From: a virus
Strand: one strand, 5' to 3'
Length of the DNA stretch: 20,800 nucleotides
IMG/VR virus record: IMGVR_UViG_3300034119_000290
Span: 1-20,800 of that record
Shown here: positions 12,331-19,473 of the stretch, piece by piece
How positions within the stretch are numbered: the first letter of the stretch is position 1
Layout: each line of letters starts with the position of its first letter
Translations under genes and position numbers: made by a program
Notes under the pieces: generated by a model
What the model was told of the DNA's origin: nothing
Databases searched by the model: none
The model's input: only the letters and a program-made list of their open reading frames with translations

Positions 12331-13001
12331 GCGACTACGCCAAAAAATGCGGACGGCTGTCCATGTTGCAGCACGGTGCGTACACGCTTCTGATCGATTC
12401 GTGCTACGACCGTGAGAAGTTCCCAACGCTTGAAGAGGCCATCGAGTGGACTTGGGCCAGCACCGAGGCCGAGATTGAGGCCGTCAAGTTCGTGCTGACC
12501 AGGTTTTTCAAGCTGGATGACGATGGCCAGTATGTACAAGATCGCATCCTTGCCGAGCTGTTGGACTATCACGCCAAAGCAGACACAAACAAACGGATTG
12601 CCTTGGATCGTGAGACGAAGCGTAAAGAGAAAAGCACGAACCGTGCACAACCCGTAAACGAAGCGCCACCTAACCAAGAACCAAGAACCATAAACCAAGA
12701 ACCAAGAACAACAAAGACGCAGCGCGGCACGCGCCTGCCAACAGGTTTTGAATTGCCAGGCGAGTGGATTGGGTTTTGCAGGCAAGAACGCGCAGACCTT
12801 GACCCGCAGACGGTGTTTGCTGAATTCCTGGACTACTGGATTGCACAGCCTGGCCAGAAGGGCGTCAAAACCGATTGGCCAGCCACTTGGCGAAACTGGG
12901 TGCGCAGGCAGACCGCAACGCGCAGCGCACAAGGTCGGAACGAGCACAAACACGCTGCAGCCTCCCGCGCAATTTTTGATGGGGTGTTCGACAATGAATA
13001 A
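12306..13001 (+). CDS. DUF1376 (YdaU-type) phage replication protein
   Basis: 231 residues from ATG 12306, chosen over TTG 12291 because GAGGAA lies five bases upstream and MHYYKRNLGDYAKKCGRLSM is the standard family start. LQHGAYTLLIDSCYDRE completes the winged-helix-type DUF1376 core (about 1-100). A lysine/asparagine/glutamine-rich linker (around 105-140, with two NQEPRT units) follows, and then a C-terminal domain (GFELPGEWIGFCRQERADLD, WPATWRNWVRRQ), as in other initiator-like proteins. It likely plays the lambda O role: origin recognition and recruitment of the helicase loader encoded next. The linker DNA carries iteron-like repeats. Stop overlaps the next start by 8 bases. Confidence 0.82.
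   Translation: MHYYKRNLGDYAKKCGRLSMLQHGAYTLLIDSCYDREKFPTLEEAIEWTWASTEAEIEAVKFVLTRFFKLDDDGQYVQDRILAELLDYHAKADTNKRIALDRETKRKEKSTNRAQPVNEAPPNQEPRTINQEPRTTKTQRGTRLPTGFELPGEWIGFCRQERADLDPQTVFAEFLDYWIAQPGQKGVKTDWPATWRNWVRRQTATRSAQGRNEHKHAAASRAIFDGVFDNE
12672..12709. repeat. Iteron-like direct repeats, candidate replication origin
   Basis: A 17-bp unit AACCAAGAACCAAGAAC occurs at 12672-12688 and again, identical, at 12693-12709, a 21-bp offset (two helical turns). Each unit contains two CCAAGAA heptamers, four in total. They lie in the linker-coding part of the DUF1376 gene, as iterons do inside lambda gene O. Confidence 0.45.
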
Positions 13002-13524
13002 CCTCGCTGAAATGGCAAGCCAGGCCATCCAGAACGCTGGCCAACAACCCGCACCCCGTGGCGACAACCCGACGATCCGCAAGCTGTTCATCGTCTTGCA
13101 CGGGTCTTACGGCAGCCTGTTCACCACCAAGTTTTCCACCGGTGAGCGCGACGCCAACGGCAAGGACAAGGGCATTCGTGCTGCCATGCTGGTCTGGGAG
13201 GCAGCCTTGGCCAAGTATTCACCGGACACCATCGAGACGGCAGCCAAGCGCCTGGCCGACGAGTGCCCTGCCTTCCCGCCAAACCTTCCGCAGTTCGAGG
13301 CGATCTGCAAGGCTGTGATGCCGCGCAAGACTTTCAGCGACGACCAGCCGCGCAGACTTCCACCACCAGAAGCTAAGCCCATCGGCCCGGTGGAGTTTGT
13401 TGCCATGAACGACGGCAAAGACTGGGCACGCAAGCTGCTGGCCAGGCAGGCTGCTGGCGACCGAGTGAACATCGGCAGCCTGGAGTGCGCAAAGAAGGCG
13501 CTCAGAATCCAGGAGGGCGAATGA
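12994..13524 (+). CDS. Lambda P-like replication protein (probable DnaB helicase loader)
   Basis: 176 residues. IRKLFIVLHGSYGSLFTTKF opens the domain, WEAALAKYSPDTIETAAKRL forms the middle helices, and CPAFPPNLPQFEAICKAV is the conserved FPPNLP-x-F end of the P/helicase-loader group. It would bring host DnaB to the origin defined by the DUF1376 protein. The C-terminal quarter (DWARKLLARQAAGDRVNIGS) is helical and basic. Position directly after the initiator, as in lambda O-P, supports the call. The start overlaps the upstream gene by 8 bases and the stop forms ATGA with the next gene. Confidence 0.66.
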   Translation: MNNLAEMASQAIQNAGQQPAPRGDNPTIRKLFIVLHGSYGSLFTTKFSTGERDANGKDKGIRAAMLVWEAALAKYSPDTIETAAKRLADECPAFPPNLPQFEAICKAVMPRKTFSDDQPRRLPPPEAKPIGPVEFVAMNDGKDWARKLLARQAAGDRVNIGSLECAKKALRIQEGE

Positions 13525-13784
13525 CATGCACAGCCTGCCAAGCCCACGCACAGAACCCGCTGTCCGGCCAGTATCACTTTGGGTGCCTGTCGTGCTGCAC
13601 CCGGCTGGTGATCAGCACCAGGCCGAACAAACAAGCAGCAGCAGGGATGCTGGCAGCGATTGCCCGATACCCACAGAACCCTGGCCGGGAGCGCATCTTG
13701 GCATCCGTCGCCCAGGCATTGACGAAACCCCCCTCAGCCTCGACGAGTGCTGGATCGCAGTCCGGGAGGGAATCAAATGACTGA
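13521..13784 (+). CDS. Small zinc-binding protein, unknown function
   Basis: 87 residues with AGGAGG nearby and an ATGA overlap. C3-x2-C6 (CTAC) and C22-x2-C25 (CLSCC, C26 extra) form a zinc ribbon at the N-terminus, followed by a helical segment (AAGMLAAIARYPQNPGRERI). The second frame open here (13526-13780) lacks such a pattern and was not chosen. It overlaps ninB by 8 bases. Similar zinc proteins sit between replication and nin genes in other phages; function unknown. Confidence 0.62.
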   Translation: MTCTACQAHAQNPLSGQYHFGCLSCCTRLVISTRPNKQAAAGMLAAIARYPQNPGRERILASVAQALTKPPSASTSAGSQSGRESND

Positions 13785-14214
13785 GCGCCAACGATTCACC
13801 CTCTGGGAGCCGGTGCAGGCCCACAAAGTCCTGACCCAACAGATCTGGCCACTGCTCAAGTCCCTGCTGATGGCTGGCCACCGCATGGTGGTGGAGATCA
13901 AGCCAGAAACCCGCACGCTCGCACAAAATGCGCGTTTGTGGGCGATGTTGACAGATTTGGCCAAGCAGGTCGACTGGTACGGCCGCAAACTGAGCGCCGA
14001 GGAATGGAAGCACGTGATGACCGCATCGATGACCAAGCAGGACGTCGTGCCTGGCATTGATAGAGGATTTGTGGTGCTCGGCAAGTCCACCAGCAAGATG
14101 ACCAAGCCTGAGATGAGCGAGCTACAGGACTTGATCGAAGCCTTCGGTGCGCAGCAGGGCGTGCGCTTCACAGCGCCTGAGTACGTTGACCCAGAGACTG
14201 GAGAGATCACATGA
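13777..14214 (+). CDS. ninB: NinB recombination protein
   Basis: 145 residues from ATG 13777. TLAQNARLWAMLTDLAKQVD, RKLSAEEWKHVMTASM and GFVVLGKSTSKMTKPEMSEL are the NinB hallmarks; the ending FTAPEYVDPETGEIT is also typical. NinB of lambda (Orf) binds SSB and ssDNA and helps load the annealase, replacing host RecFOR. Length equals that of lambda NinB. Stop overlaps the next start (ATGA). Confidence 0.9.
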   Translation: MTERQRFTLWEPVQAHKVLTQQIWPLLKSLLMAGHRMVVEIKPETRTLAQNARLWAMLTDLAKQVDWYGRKLSAEEWKHVMTASMTKQDVVPGIDRGFVVLGKSTSKMTKPEMSELQDLIEAFGAQQGVRFTAPEYVDPETGEIT

Positions 14215-14336
14215 AACTTACAGAGGCAGACAAGGCAGGCATTTGGGCTTTGGTTTGGCTTGGGATTGCAGGCGTCGGTGCATGGTTCACGATTGCTGCG
14301 ATTGTCTTTGCGCACATCAAAAGGTGGTTTTCATGA
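14211..14336 (+). CDS. Tiny single-TM protein (41 aa), unknown function
   Basis: ATGA overlaps at both ends (14211-14214 and 14333-14336). After MKLTEADKAGIW, residues about 11-35 (ALVWLGIAGVGAWFTIAAIV) form one strong membrane helix, ending with a basic KRWFS. Small inner-membrane proteins in this position are unassigned; superinfection or lysis-timing roles are speculation. Below the usual gene-calling length. Confidence 0.6.
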   Translation: MKLTEADKAGIWALVWLGIAGVGAWFTIAAIVFAHIKRWFS

Positions 14337-14587
14337 GCAACATCACAGCGCTTCGTGGCGCAACCGTGCCAACAAATGAGCCGAACGCGGCCTTGGTGGC
14401 TGCGCTCAAAGACATCCTGGCCGATGCTGAATCTGGCCGACTGCAGTCATTCTTTGCCGCAGGCTTCCTGGCCGATGGCTTGCGAATGTCCTGCGTGCTC
14501 GGTGACCATTCCAACGTCTACGAGGTGATCGGCTCAATTGAGATGCTGAAGCACCACTACATCACCAACCACACGGAGAGGCTATGA
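14333..14587 (+). CDS. Small phage protein, unknown function
   Basis: 84 residues, bounded by ATGA overlaps. NAALVAALKDILADAESGRL followed by GLRMSCVLGDHSNVYEVIGS and IEMLKHHYI resembles a recurrent phage family in which a helical start is followed by a short sheet and a helix. No catalytic or metal motif seen; function unknown. Confidence 0.64.
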   Translation: MSNITALRGATVPTNEPNAALVAALKDILADAESGRLQSFFAAGFLADGLRMSCVLGDHSNVYEVIGSIEMLKHHYITNHTERL

Positions 14588-15285
14588 CAACAGCACACGT
14601 TCGCTGCATCATGAAGTCGGTCATTGCATCCGGCCTTGACCCGACTGAAATGCAGTGGTTTGACATTTCAGGCGCCGACCTGTCCACCGGCATCAAGATC
14701 AACAACTTAACCACCCATCGGCCACCGTTTGAAAAAAGCCTGGTGCTCTGGGCTGGCCAAACCTCAAGCCATGAGCGCTACGAGATGATGATGCTGGCTG
14801 CCGGAGATGATCCAGAGGAAGGCATCGTGCTCGACTTGAGCAAGGGACAGCCTGGAAAATACACCACCTTTCCGCCGATGGTTTACGCCATCGTGGATGG
14901 CCAGATCAAGTACGGCCCCGTCGATGAAGGCCAAGACCTGCCAAGAGATGTGGCCGAGATCATGCTGGCCACCATGTCCAAGTGGCTGGAAAGCATGGAC
15001 ACCGGCTGCGAGTGTTATCAGCCCGTGATAACCGACACCTTCACGAACAGGCGCAAAATCGCTGCAGGCAAAACGCCGACCTACGACTGGCGCACCGTCA
15101 AGATCAGCCCAAAGACCGCCAGAGGCGAATCGAAAGGCGGCACACACGCATCCCCAAGGCTGCACGACCGTCGCGGCCATATTCGCAGGCTGGCCAGCGG
15201 AAAAAACGTCTGGGTCAAGGCTTGCAAGGTTGGCGATGCCAGCCTGGGCACCGTGTTCCACGATTACAAGATAGAGGCGAAATGA
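14584..15285 (+). CDS. Conserved phage protein with C-terminal HASPR-H-RRGHIR motif
   Basis: 233 residues. The N-terminal 180 are mixed alpha/beta with no family I recognise (YEMMMLAAGDDPEEGIVLDL). The C-terminal 45 contain HASPRLHDRRGHIRRLASGK then NVWVKACKVGD and FHDYKI, a motif I have seen in other phage accessory proteins without known function; its arginines and histidines suggest nucleic acid contact. Neighbours are the tiny membrane gene cluster and the Ref-like nuclease. ATGA overlaps on both sides. Confidence 0.64.
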   Translation: MTTAHVRCIMKSVIASGLDPTEMQWFDISGADLSTGIKINNLTTHRPPFEKSLVLWAGQTSSHERYEMMMLAAGDDPEEGIVLDLSKGQPGKYTTFPPMVYAIVDGQIKYGPVDEGQDLPRDVAEIMLATMSKWLESMDTGCECYQPVITDTFTNRRKIAAGKTPTYDWRTVKISPKTARGESKGGTHASPRLHDRRGHIRRLASGKNVWVKACKVGDASLGTVFHDYKIEAK

Positions 15286-15569
15286 CCACAATCGCAGAAC
15301 GCAAGCACATGAGCCGCGTGGCCGAGCTGGGATGCGCTGTGTGCTGGCGCATACACGGCCCACATGAGCCAGGCCCGGTGGAGCTGCATCATCCTCGGCA
15401 CGGCACCGGCATGGGCCAGCGTGCCAAGCACATGGATGTGATCGGCCTTTGCGTGCCACACCACAGGGGAAACCTTGGCGTGCACGGCCTGGGCACCAAG
15501 GGCTTTGCCAAGCACTACGGATTCAACGAGGCCGACCTGCTGGCCGATACACTGGAGCGACTGAAATGA
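15282..15569 (+). CDS. Ref/DUF968-like HNH-type nuclease
   Basis: 95 residues. C18-x2-C21 (CAVC), H36-H37 in ELHHPRHGTG, and C57-x2-H60-H61 in CVPHHRGNLGVHG form the Zn-knuckle and HH core of the Ref-type recombination-associated nucleases (RecA-dependent in phage P1). The GTKGFAKHYG end is also typical. It would nick or cut DNA during recombination; a RecA requirement is known for P1 Ref, not for this one. Lies among nin-region genes, as expected. Confidence 0.72.
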   Translation: MTTIAERKHMSRVAELGCAVCWRIHGPHEPGPVELHHPRHGTGMGQRAKHMDVIGLCVPHHRGNLGVHGLGTKGFAKHYGFNEADLLADTLERLK

Positions 15570-15847
15570 CCAACGTCAACGAAATGCTGGAAGGACGCCA
15601 GGCCAGATACGGCAGCTTCCAAGGACACGCCGAGATCAGCCAGGTGCTCAAGCAGGTTATCCACGCAGCGGCCAAAGCACGCAACAAAGAGCTGGAGCAT
15701 GACCAACTGGAGGCGCTGGACATGATCGCGCACAAGATCGCACGGGTCATCAACGGCGACCCGAACTATGCCGACAACTGGATTGACATTGCAGGCTACG
15801 CCACGCTGGTGGCCAACCGGCTGGAAGGCGGCAATGGAACAGCTTGA
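15566..15847 (+). CDS. Conserved phage protein (DUF6378-like)
   Basis: 93 residues. EGRQARYGSFQGHAEISQVL, LEALDMIAHKIARVINGDP and DNWIDIAGYATLVANRLEGG match a phage family often near dNTP or replication genes (RYGSF start, then a helix with HKIARI and D-x-W-x-DIAGY-A). The D/E-rich helices and DIAGYA are reminiscent of MazG-type pyrophosphohydrolase folds, so nucleotide hydrolysis is possible but unproven. ATGA overlap with the Ref-like gene. Confidence 0.75.
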   Translation: MTNVNEMLEGRQARYGSFQGHAEISQVLKQVIHAAAKARNKELEHDQLEALDMIAHKIARVINGDPNYADNWIDIAGYATLVANRLEGGNGTA

Positions 15848-15950
15848 AAATGGCCTGTTAATCACCTTGACCATTGTGCTTGTTGCACTTGGCCAGTGGT
15901 GGGGCGTCGTTGCGCTGTGGCTTTGGCTGATCTGGACGAGGTGGAAATGA
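15834..15950 (+). CDS. Tiny tryptophan-rich membrane protein (38 aa)
   Basis: ATG 15834 lies inside the end of the upstream gene (14-base overlap) and the stop overlaps rusA (ATGA). After MEQLENG the product is a single hydrophobic helix (LLITLTIVLVALGQWW, VVALWLWLIW) ending in TRWK. Six tryptophans. Second tiny membrane gene of this operon; function unknown. Confidence 0.58.
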   Translation: MEQLENGLLITLTIVLVALGQWWGVVALWLWLIWTRWK

Positions 15951-16294
15951 TCATCAAGCTGCCCTGGCCACCCACCGGCCTATCCCCAAACGCCAGAAAC
16001 CATTGGGCCAAGATCGCCAAGCTCAAAAAGCAGTACCGCGAGTCCTGTTTCTGGCATGCCATGGAGCAAGGCGCACGCCCGATCCAGTCCGCCAGCCTGC
16101 ACCTGACCCTGACGTTCTACCCGCCAACCCGCAGGCAGTACGACCTGGACAACGCCCTGGCACGCATGAAAGCCGGGCTCGACGGCCTGGCCGACGTGCT
16201 GAAGGTAGACGACAAACACTGGACGCTGACCATCCGCAAGGGCGAGACGGTCGGCGGATTCGTAGAAGTTCACATCGAAAGGCCCACAGAATGA
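15947..16294 (+). CDS. rusA: RusA Holliday junction resolvase
   Basis: 115 residues. YDLDNALARMKAGLDGLADV holds the catalytic aspartates D66 and D68; D88/D89 in KVDDKHW are the third position; PWPPTGLSPNARNHW is the usual N-terminus. It cuts Holliday junctions formed by the annealase/exonuclease system and by branched replication before packaging. Length fits the family. Overlaps both neighbours by ATGA. Confidence 0.92.
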   Translation: MIIKLPWPPTGLSPNARNHWAKIAKLKKQYRESCFWHAMEQGARPIQSASLHLTLTFYPPTRRQYDLDNALARMKAGLDGLADVLKVDDKHWTLTIRKGETVGGFVEVHIERPTE

Positions 16295-17538
16295 AACTCC
16301 CAGACCATCTCGAAGTCATCCAGATCGATGCGCTGATACCCTACGCACGCAACAGCCGGACGCACTCCGACGCGCAGGTGGCGCAGATCGCCTCATCCAT
16401 CAAGGAATTCGGATTCACGAATCCTGTGCTGATTGATGGGGGGGGGGGAATCATTGCCGGACATGGCCGAGTGCTCGCTGCACGCAAGTTGGGCATGAGC
16501 GAAGTCCCGTGCATCCGATTGGAGCACCTGACCGACGCACAAAAACGCGCTTATGTGATCGCAGACAACCGGCTGGCGCTGAACTCAGGCTGGGACACTG
16601 AAATGCTGAAGGTGGAGTTTGCCGACCTGCAGGAGCTCGGTTTCGACCTCGAGCTGACCGGCTTCGACCTTGACGAGATCAAGGAGCTACTGGCACCCGT
16701 TGGCACCGAAGGCCTGACCGACCCCGACGACGCCCCACCGCTGCCAGAACACCCGCGCACCGTACCCGGCGACATTTGGGTGATGGGAAAGCACCGCCTC
16801 CTGTGTGGAGACAGCACCAGCATGGACGACCTGGCCAAGCTCTGCGAAGGGCAGCTGGTCGACATGTGGCTGACCGACCCGCCTTACAACGTGGCCTACG
16901 AGGGCAAGACAAAGGACGCGCTCAAGATCAAGAACGACGAGATGGGCGACGACCAATTCCGACAATTCTTGCGTGATGCTTACACGGCAGCCGACACGGT
17001 CATGAAGCCAGGCGCTGTGTTCTACATCTGGCACGCAGATAGCGAGGGCTACAACTTCCGAGGCGCGGCCAAGGACGCTGGCTGGACTGTCCGCCAGTGC
17101 CTGATCTGGAAAAAGTCCAGCATGGTCATGGGACGCCAGGACTACCACTGGAAGCACGAGCCATGCCTGTACGGCTGGAAGGAAGGAGCCAGTCACCTCT
17201 GGGCGGCCGACCGCAAGCAGACCACCATCCTGGAGTTCGAGAAGCCCTCCCGGAACGGTGAGCACCCGACCATGAAGCCCGTTGCCCTGTTTGAGTACCA
17301 GCTCCTGAACAACACCAAGGGCGGCGATCAAGTCCTGGACAGCTTCGGAGGCTCCGGCACCACCCTGATCGCAGCCGAGAAGAACGGCCGCGTCGCTCGA
17401 ATCATGGAACTCGATCCGAAGTATTGCGATGTGATTGTGAAGCGTTGGCAGGATTTCACAGGCAAAATAGCAACTCACGCAGAAACTGGCGAACCTTTCG
17501 CGGAGGTTACAAATGGCAACAACGAAACAAAAACTTGA
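16291..17538 (+). CDS. ParB-like domain fused to beta-class adenine DNA methyltransferase
   Basis: 415 residues. Residues 1-100 form a ParB/Srx-like domain (IDALIPYARNSRTHSDAQVA, then IIAGHGRVLAARKLGM). The methyltransferase follows: DPPY at 196-199 (motif IV, adenine-N6 type), a central target-recognition region (about 205-345), and FGGSGTT at 352-358 (motif I). Motif IV before motif I means class beta. Modification of the phage genome against restriction is the usual role. Residues G50-G53 are encoded within an 11-G tract (16438-16448); the frame is intact and gives the length expected of the family. It overlaps rusA by 4 bases and the small terminase gene by 26. Confidence 0.93.
   Translation: MKLPDHLEVIQIDALIPYARNSRTHSDAQVAQIASSIKEFGFTNPVLIDGGGGIIAGHGRVLAARKLGMSEVPCIRLEHLTDAQKRAYVIADNRLALNSGWDTEMLKVEFADLQELGFDLELTGFDLDEIKELLAPVGTEGLTDPDDAPPLPEHPRTVPGDIWVMGKHRLLCGDSTSMDDLAKLCEGQLVDMWLTDPPYNVAYEGKTKDALKIKNDEMGDDQFRQFLRDAYTAADTVMKPGAVFYIWHADSEGYNFRGAAKDAGWTVRQCLIWKKSSMVMGRQDYHWKHEPCLYGWKEGASHLWAADRKQTTILEFEKPSRNGEHPTMKPVALFEYQLLNNTKGGDQVLDSFGGSGTTLIAAEKNGRVARIMELDPKYCDVIVKRWQDFTGKIATHAETGEPFAEVTNGNNETKT
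16438..16448. repeat. 11-base poly-G tract inside the methyltransferase gene
   Basis: Eleven consecutive G follow GAT at 16435-16437 and encode Gly-Gly-Gly plus the first two bases of a fourth glycine codon, in the ParB-like domain. Tracts of this length are prone to slippage in replication, transcription and sequencing. In the given length the frame is open. Confidence 0.95.
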
Positions 17539-17992
17539 AAAATCGGTTCCAAAAAAGGAATTGAAGCAAAAAGAACACGGCGGCGCACGTGAAAACTCTG
17601 GCCGTAAGGCTTTTGAACCCACCGATGCCGAGCGCAAACAGGTGGAAGCCATGTCCGGCTACGGCCTACCGATTGAGCAGATTGCCGTGCTGGTTCGAGG
17701 CGGCATTGACACCGACACCCTGCGCAAGCACTTTGCCAGGGAGTTGATTGAGGGCAAAGCCAAGGCCAACGGCCAGGTCGGGAAAACCCTGTTCCAGAAG
17801 GCCATGGGCGGCGACACTACCGCAGCCATTTGGTGGAGCAAGACCCAGATGCGCTGGAAAGAGGTGCAGGCCCATGAGATCACTGGCAAGGACGGCGCAC
17901 CGATTACCGTGGCCACCCTGGACGTTTCCAAACTGGGCACCGAGGTGCTGGCGCAGATCATGGCCGCAAAAGATGCAACTGACGCAAGCTGA
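17513..17992 (+). CDS. terS: Terminase small subunit
   Basis: 159 residues. A lysine-rich start with GARENSGRKAFEPTDAERKQ precedes a helix-turn-helix (QVEAMSGYGLPIEQIAVLVR, DTDTLRKHFARELIEGKAKA) and a helical oligomerisation region (AMGGDTTAAIWWSKTQMRWK). This is the common TerS-like layout of phages whose large subunit follows directly. It recognises packaging sites and controls the motor. It begins inside the methyltransferase gene and ends 20 bases inside terL. A general DNA-binding role is the alternative. Confidence 0.8.
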   Translation: MATTKQKLEKSVPKKELKQKEHGGARENSGRKAFEPTDAERKQVEAMSGYGLPIEQIAVLVRGGIDTDTLRKHFARELIEGKAKANGQVGKTLFQKAMGGDTTAAIWWSKTQMRWKEVQAHEITGKDGAPITVATLDVSKLGTEVLAQIMAAKDATDAS

Positions 17993-19439
17993 TCTTCTGG
18001 CCATCGAGCGCGAGCTGTGCAGGAGAAGCCTGGCCGAGTTTGCCAAGCGTGCATGGCGCGTGCTTGAACCGGCTGCCGAGCTGAAGTGGGGCTGGGCGCT
18101 CGATGCCATCTGCCTGCACCTGGAGGCCGTGACTAAGGGCGATATCAACCGCCTGCTCATGAACGTGCCACCCGGCTCCATGAAGTCCCTGTTGACCGGC
18201 GTGATCTGGCCAGCCTGGGAGTGGGGGCCAATGAACCTGCCAGAGATGCGCTTTGTTGGCACGGCCCACGAAGAGCAGCTGGCCATTCGAGACAGCCGAC
18301 GATGCCGCGACCTGATCAAGTCCGAGTGGTATCAGAAGCTCTGGCCCATCGAGCTGCTGGCCGATCTGGACGGCAAGCGCGAGTTCGGCAACACAAAGAA
18401 GGGCATCCGGCAGGCCCGAGCCTTTACCAGCATGACCGGCGTGCGCGGCGACAGGGTTATCCTGGACGACCCGATCAGCGCCGACAACGCCAACAGTCAG
18501 GCCAAGCTGGAGGCAGCACGCATTGCCTTCACTGAGACCCTGCCGACCCGTGTCAACTCCGACAAGTCGGCCATTGTTGTGATCATGCAACGCCTGAACG
18601 AGAAGGACATTTCAGGCGTCATTAAGGAGATGGGCCTGCCGTATGTGCACCTGTGCATCCCGATGCGCTTCGAGCCAGCCTTCCGCTGCACCACCAGCAT
18701 CGGCTGGACAGACCCGCGCACCGAGGAAGGCGAGCTGATGTTCCCCGAGCGCTTTGGTGAGGTGCAGGTCACCGAGCTGGAGCAAACCCTTGGCACCTAC
18801 GGCACAGCCGGACAGCTGCAACAGCGGCCAGCACCTAGAGGCGGCGGCATCATCAACACCGACTGGTTCAAGTTCTGGTCAAGCATCCCGCAGCTTGAGT
18901 TCCGATTCCTGACCGTGGACACGGCCCAAAAGACTGCCGACCACAACGACTGGACGGTGCTGCAGTGTTGGGCACGCTCAAGCATTGGCCAGGCGGTCAA
19001 GCTCGACCAGGTGCGCGGCAAGTGGGAGGCCCCCGAGCTGCTGGTGCAGGCCAGGGCTTTCTGGCTCAAGCACCTGAACGACCAGCGGCCCGTGGCCCAA
19101 GGCTCCGCCATGCGCGGCATGTACGTCGAGGACAAGGTGTCGGGCACCGGCCTGATCCAGACCTTCCGGCGCGAGGGCATCCCAGTGGTGGCCGTGCAAC
19201 GCAACAAGGACAAGATCAGCCGAGGCTATGACGCAGCCCCGTTTATTGAATCCGGCAACGTCCTGCTGCCGCACGACGCGCCCTGGCTGTCCGATTTTCT
19301 GGCCGAGGTGGCCGCTTTCCCGTCTGGTGCACACGACGACCAGCTTGATCCCATGTTCGACGCCATCAACCTGGTGCAGCGGCTTCCGGCCAACAAGGCT
19401 GCCAGCTTCAAACCGCTGCCGGTTGTCAATCGATGGTGA
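17973..19439 (+). CDS. terL: Terminase large subunit
   Basis: 488 residues from ATG 17973; an open frame to 17748 is a shadow of the small subunit gene. ATPase: Walker A-like VPPGSMKS (65-72) and Walker B VILDD (162-166). Nuclease: D316 in LTVDTA, E386 in YVEDKVSG, and HDDQLD (454-459). GNVLLPHDAPW is also typical of this group. It pumps DNA into the prohead and cuts concatemers, docking on the portal encoded next. The gene is complete, and 34 bases separate it from the portal gene. Confidence 0.95.
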   Translation: MQLTQADLLAIERELCRRSLAEFAKRAWRVLEPAAELKWGWALDAICLHLEAVTKGDINRLLMNVPPGSMKSLLTGVIWPAWEWGPMNLPEMRFVGTAHEEQLAIRDSRRCRDLIKSEWYQKLWPIELLADLDGKREFGNTKKGIRQARAFTSMTGVRGDRVILDDPISADNANSQAKLEAARIAFTETLPTRVNSDKSAIVVIMQRLNEKDISGVIKEMGLPYVHLCIPMRFEPAFRCTTSIGWTDPRTEEGELMFPERFGEVQVTELEQTLGTYGTAGQLQQRPAPRGGGIINTDWFKFWSSIPQLEFRFLTVDTAQKTADHNDWTVLQCWARSSIGQAVKLDQVRGKWEAPELLVQARAFWLKHLNDQRPVAQGSAMRGMYVEDKVSGTGLIQTFRREGIPVVAVQRNKDKISRGYDAAPFIESGNVLLPHDAPWLSDFLAEVAAFPSGAHDDQLDPMFDAINLVQRLPANKAASFKPLPVVNRW

Positions 19440-19473
19440 TCGGTGCGAAAATACTTGAAACGAGGGCAAAAAT

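Noticed and set aside
12672-12709. CRISPR-like repeat-spacer array
   Set aside because: Only two 17-bp units with a 4-base gap, inside a coding frame; no spacers and no cas genes.
12327-13091. Antisense open frame (254 codons) across the DUF1376 gene
   Set aside because: Shadow frame rich in cysteine and tryptophan without a ribosome site; the sense gene has the standard family start.
13526-13780. Alternative frame to the zinc protein, with an ATGA junction to ninB
   Set aside because: The frame at 13521 has an ATGA junction upstream and a CxxC-x15-CxxC pattern; the alternative has no motif.
16003-16290. Upstream extension of the methyltransferase frame
   Set aside because: It overlaps the whole RusA core in another frame; the ATG at 16291 forms an ATGA overlap and begins the ParB-like domain.
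16687-17652. Antisense open frame (321 codons) across the methyltransferase gene
   Set aside because: Shadow of a gene with complete catalytic motifs; leucine/valine-rich low-complexity product and no operon context.
17748-17972. Upstream extension of the large terminase frame
   Set aside because: Arginine/proline-rich shadow of the small terminase gene; ATG 17973 gives a normal TerL N-terminus.
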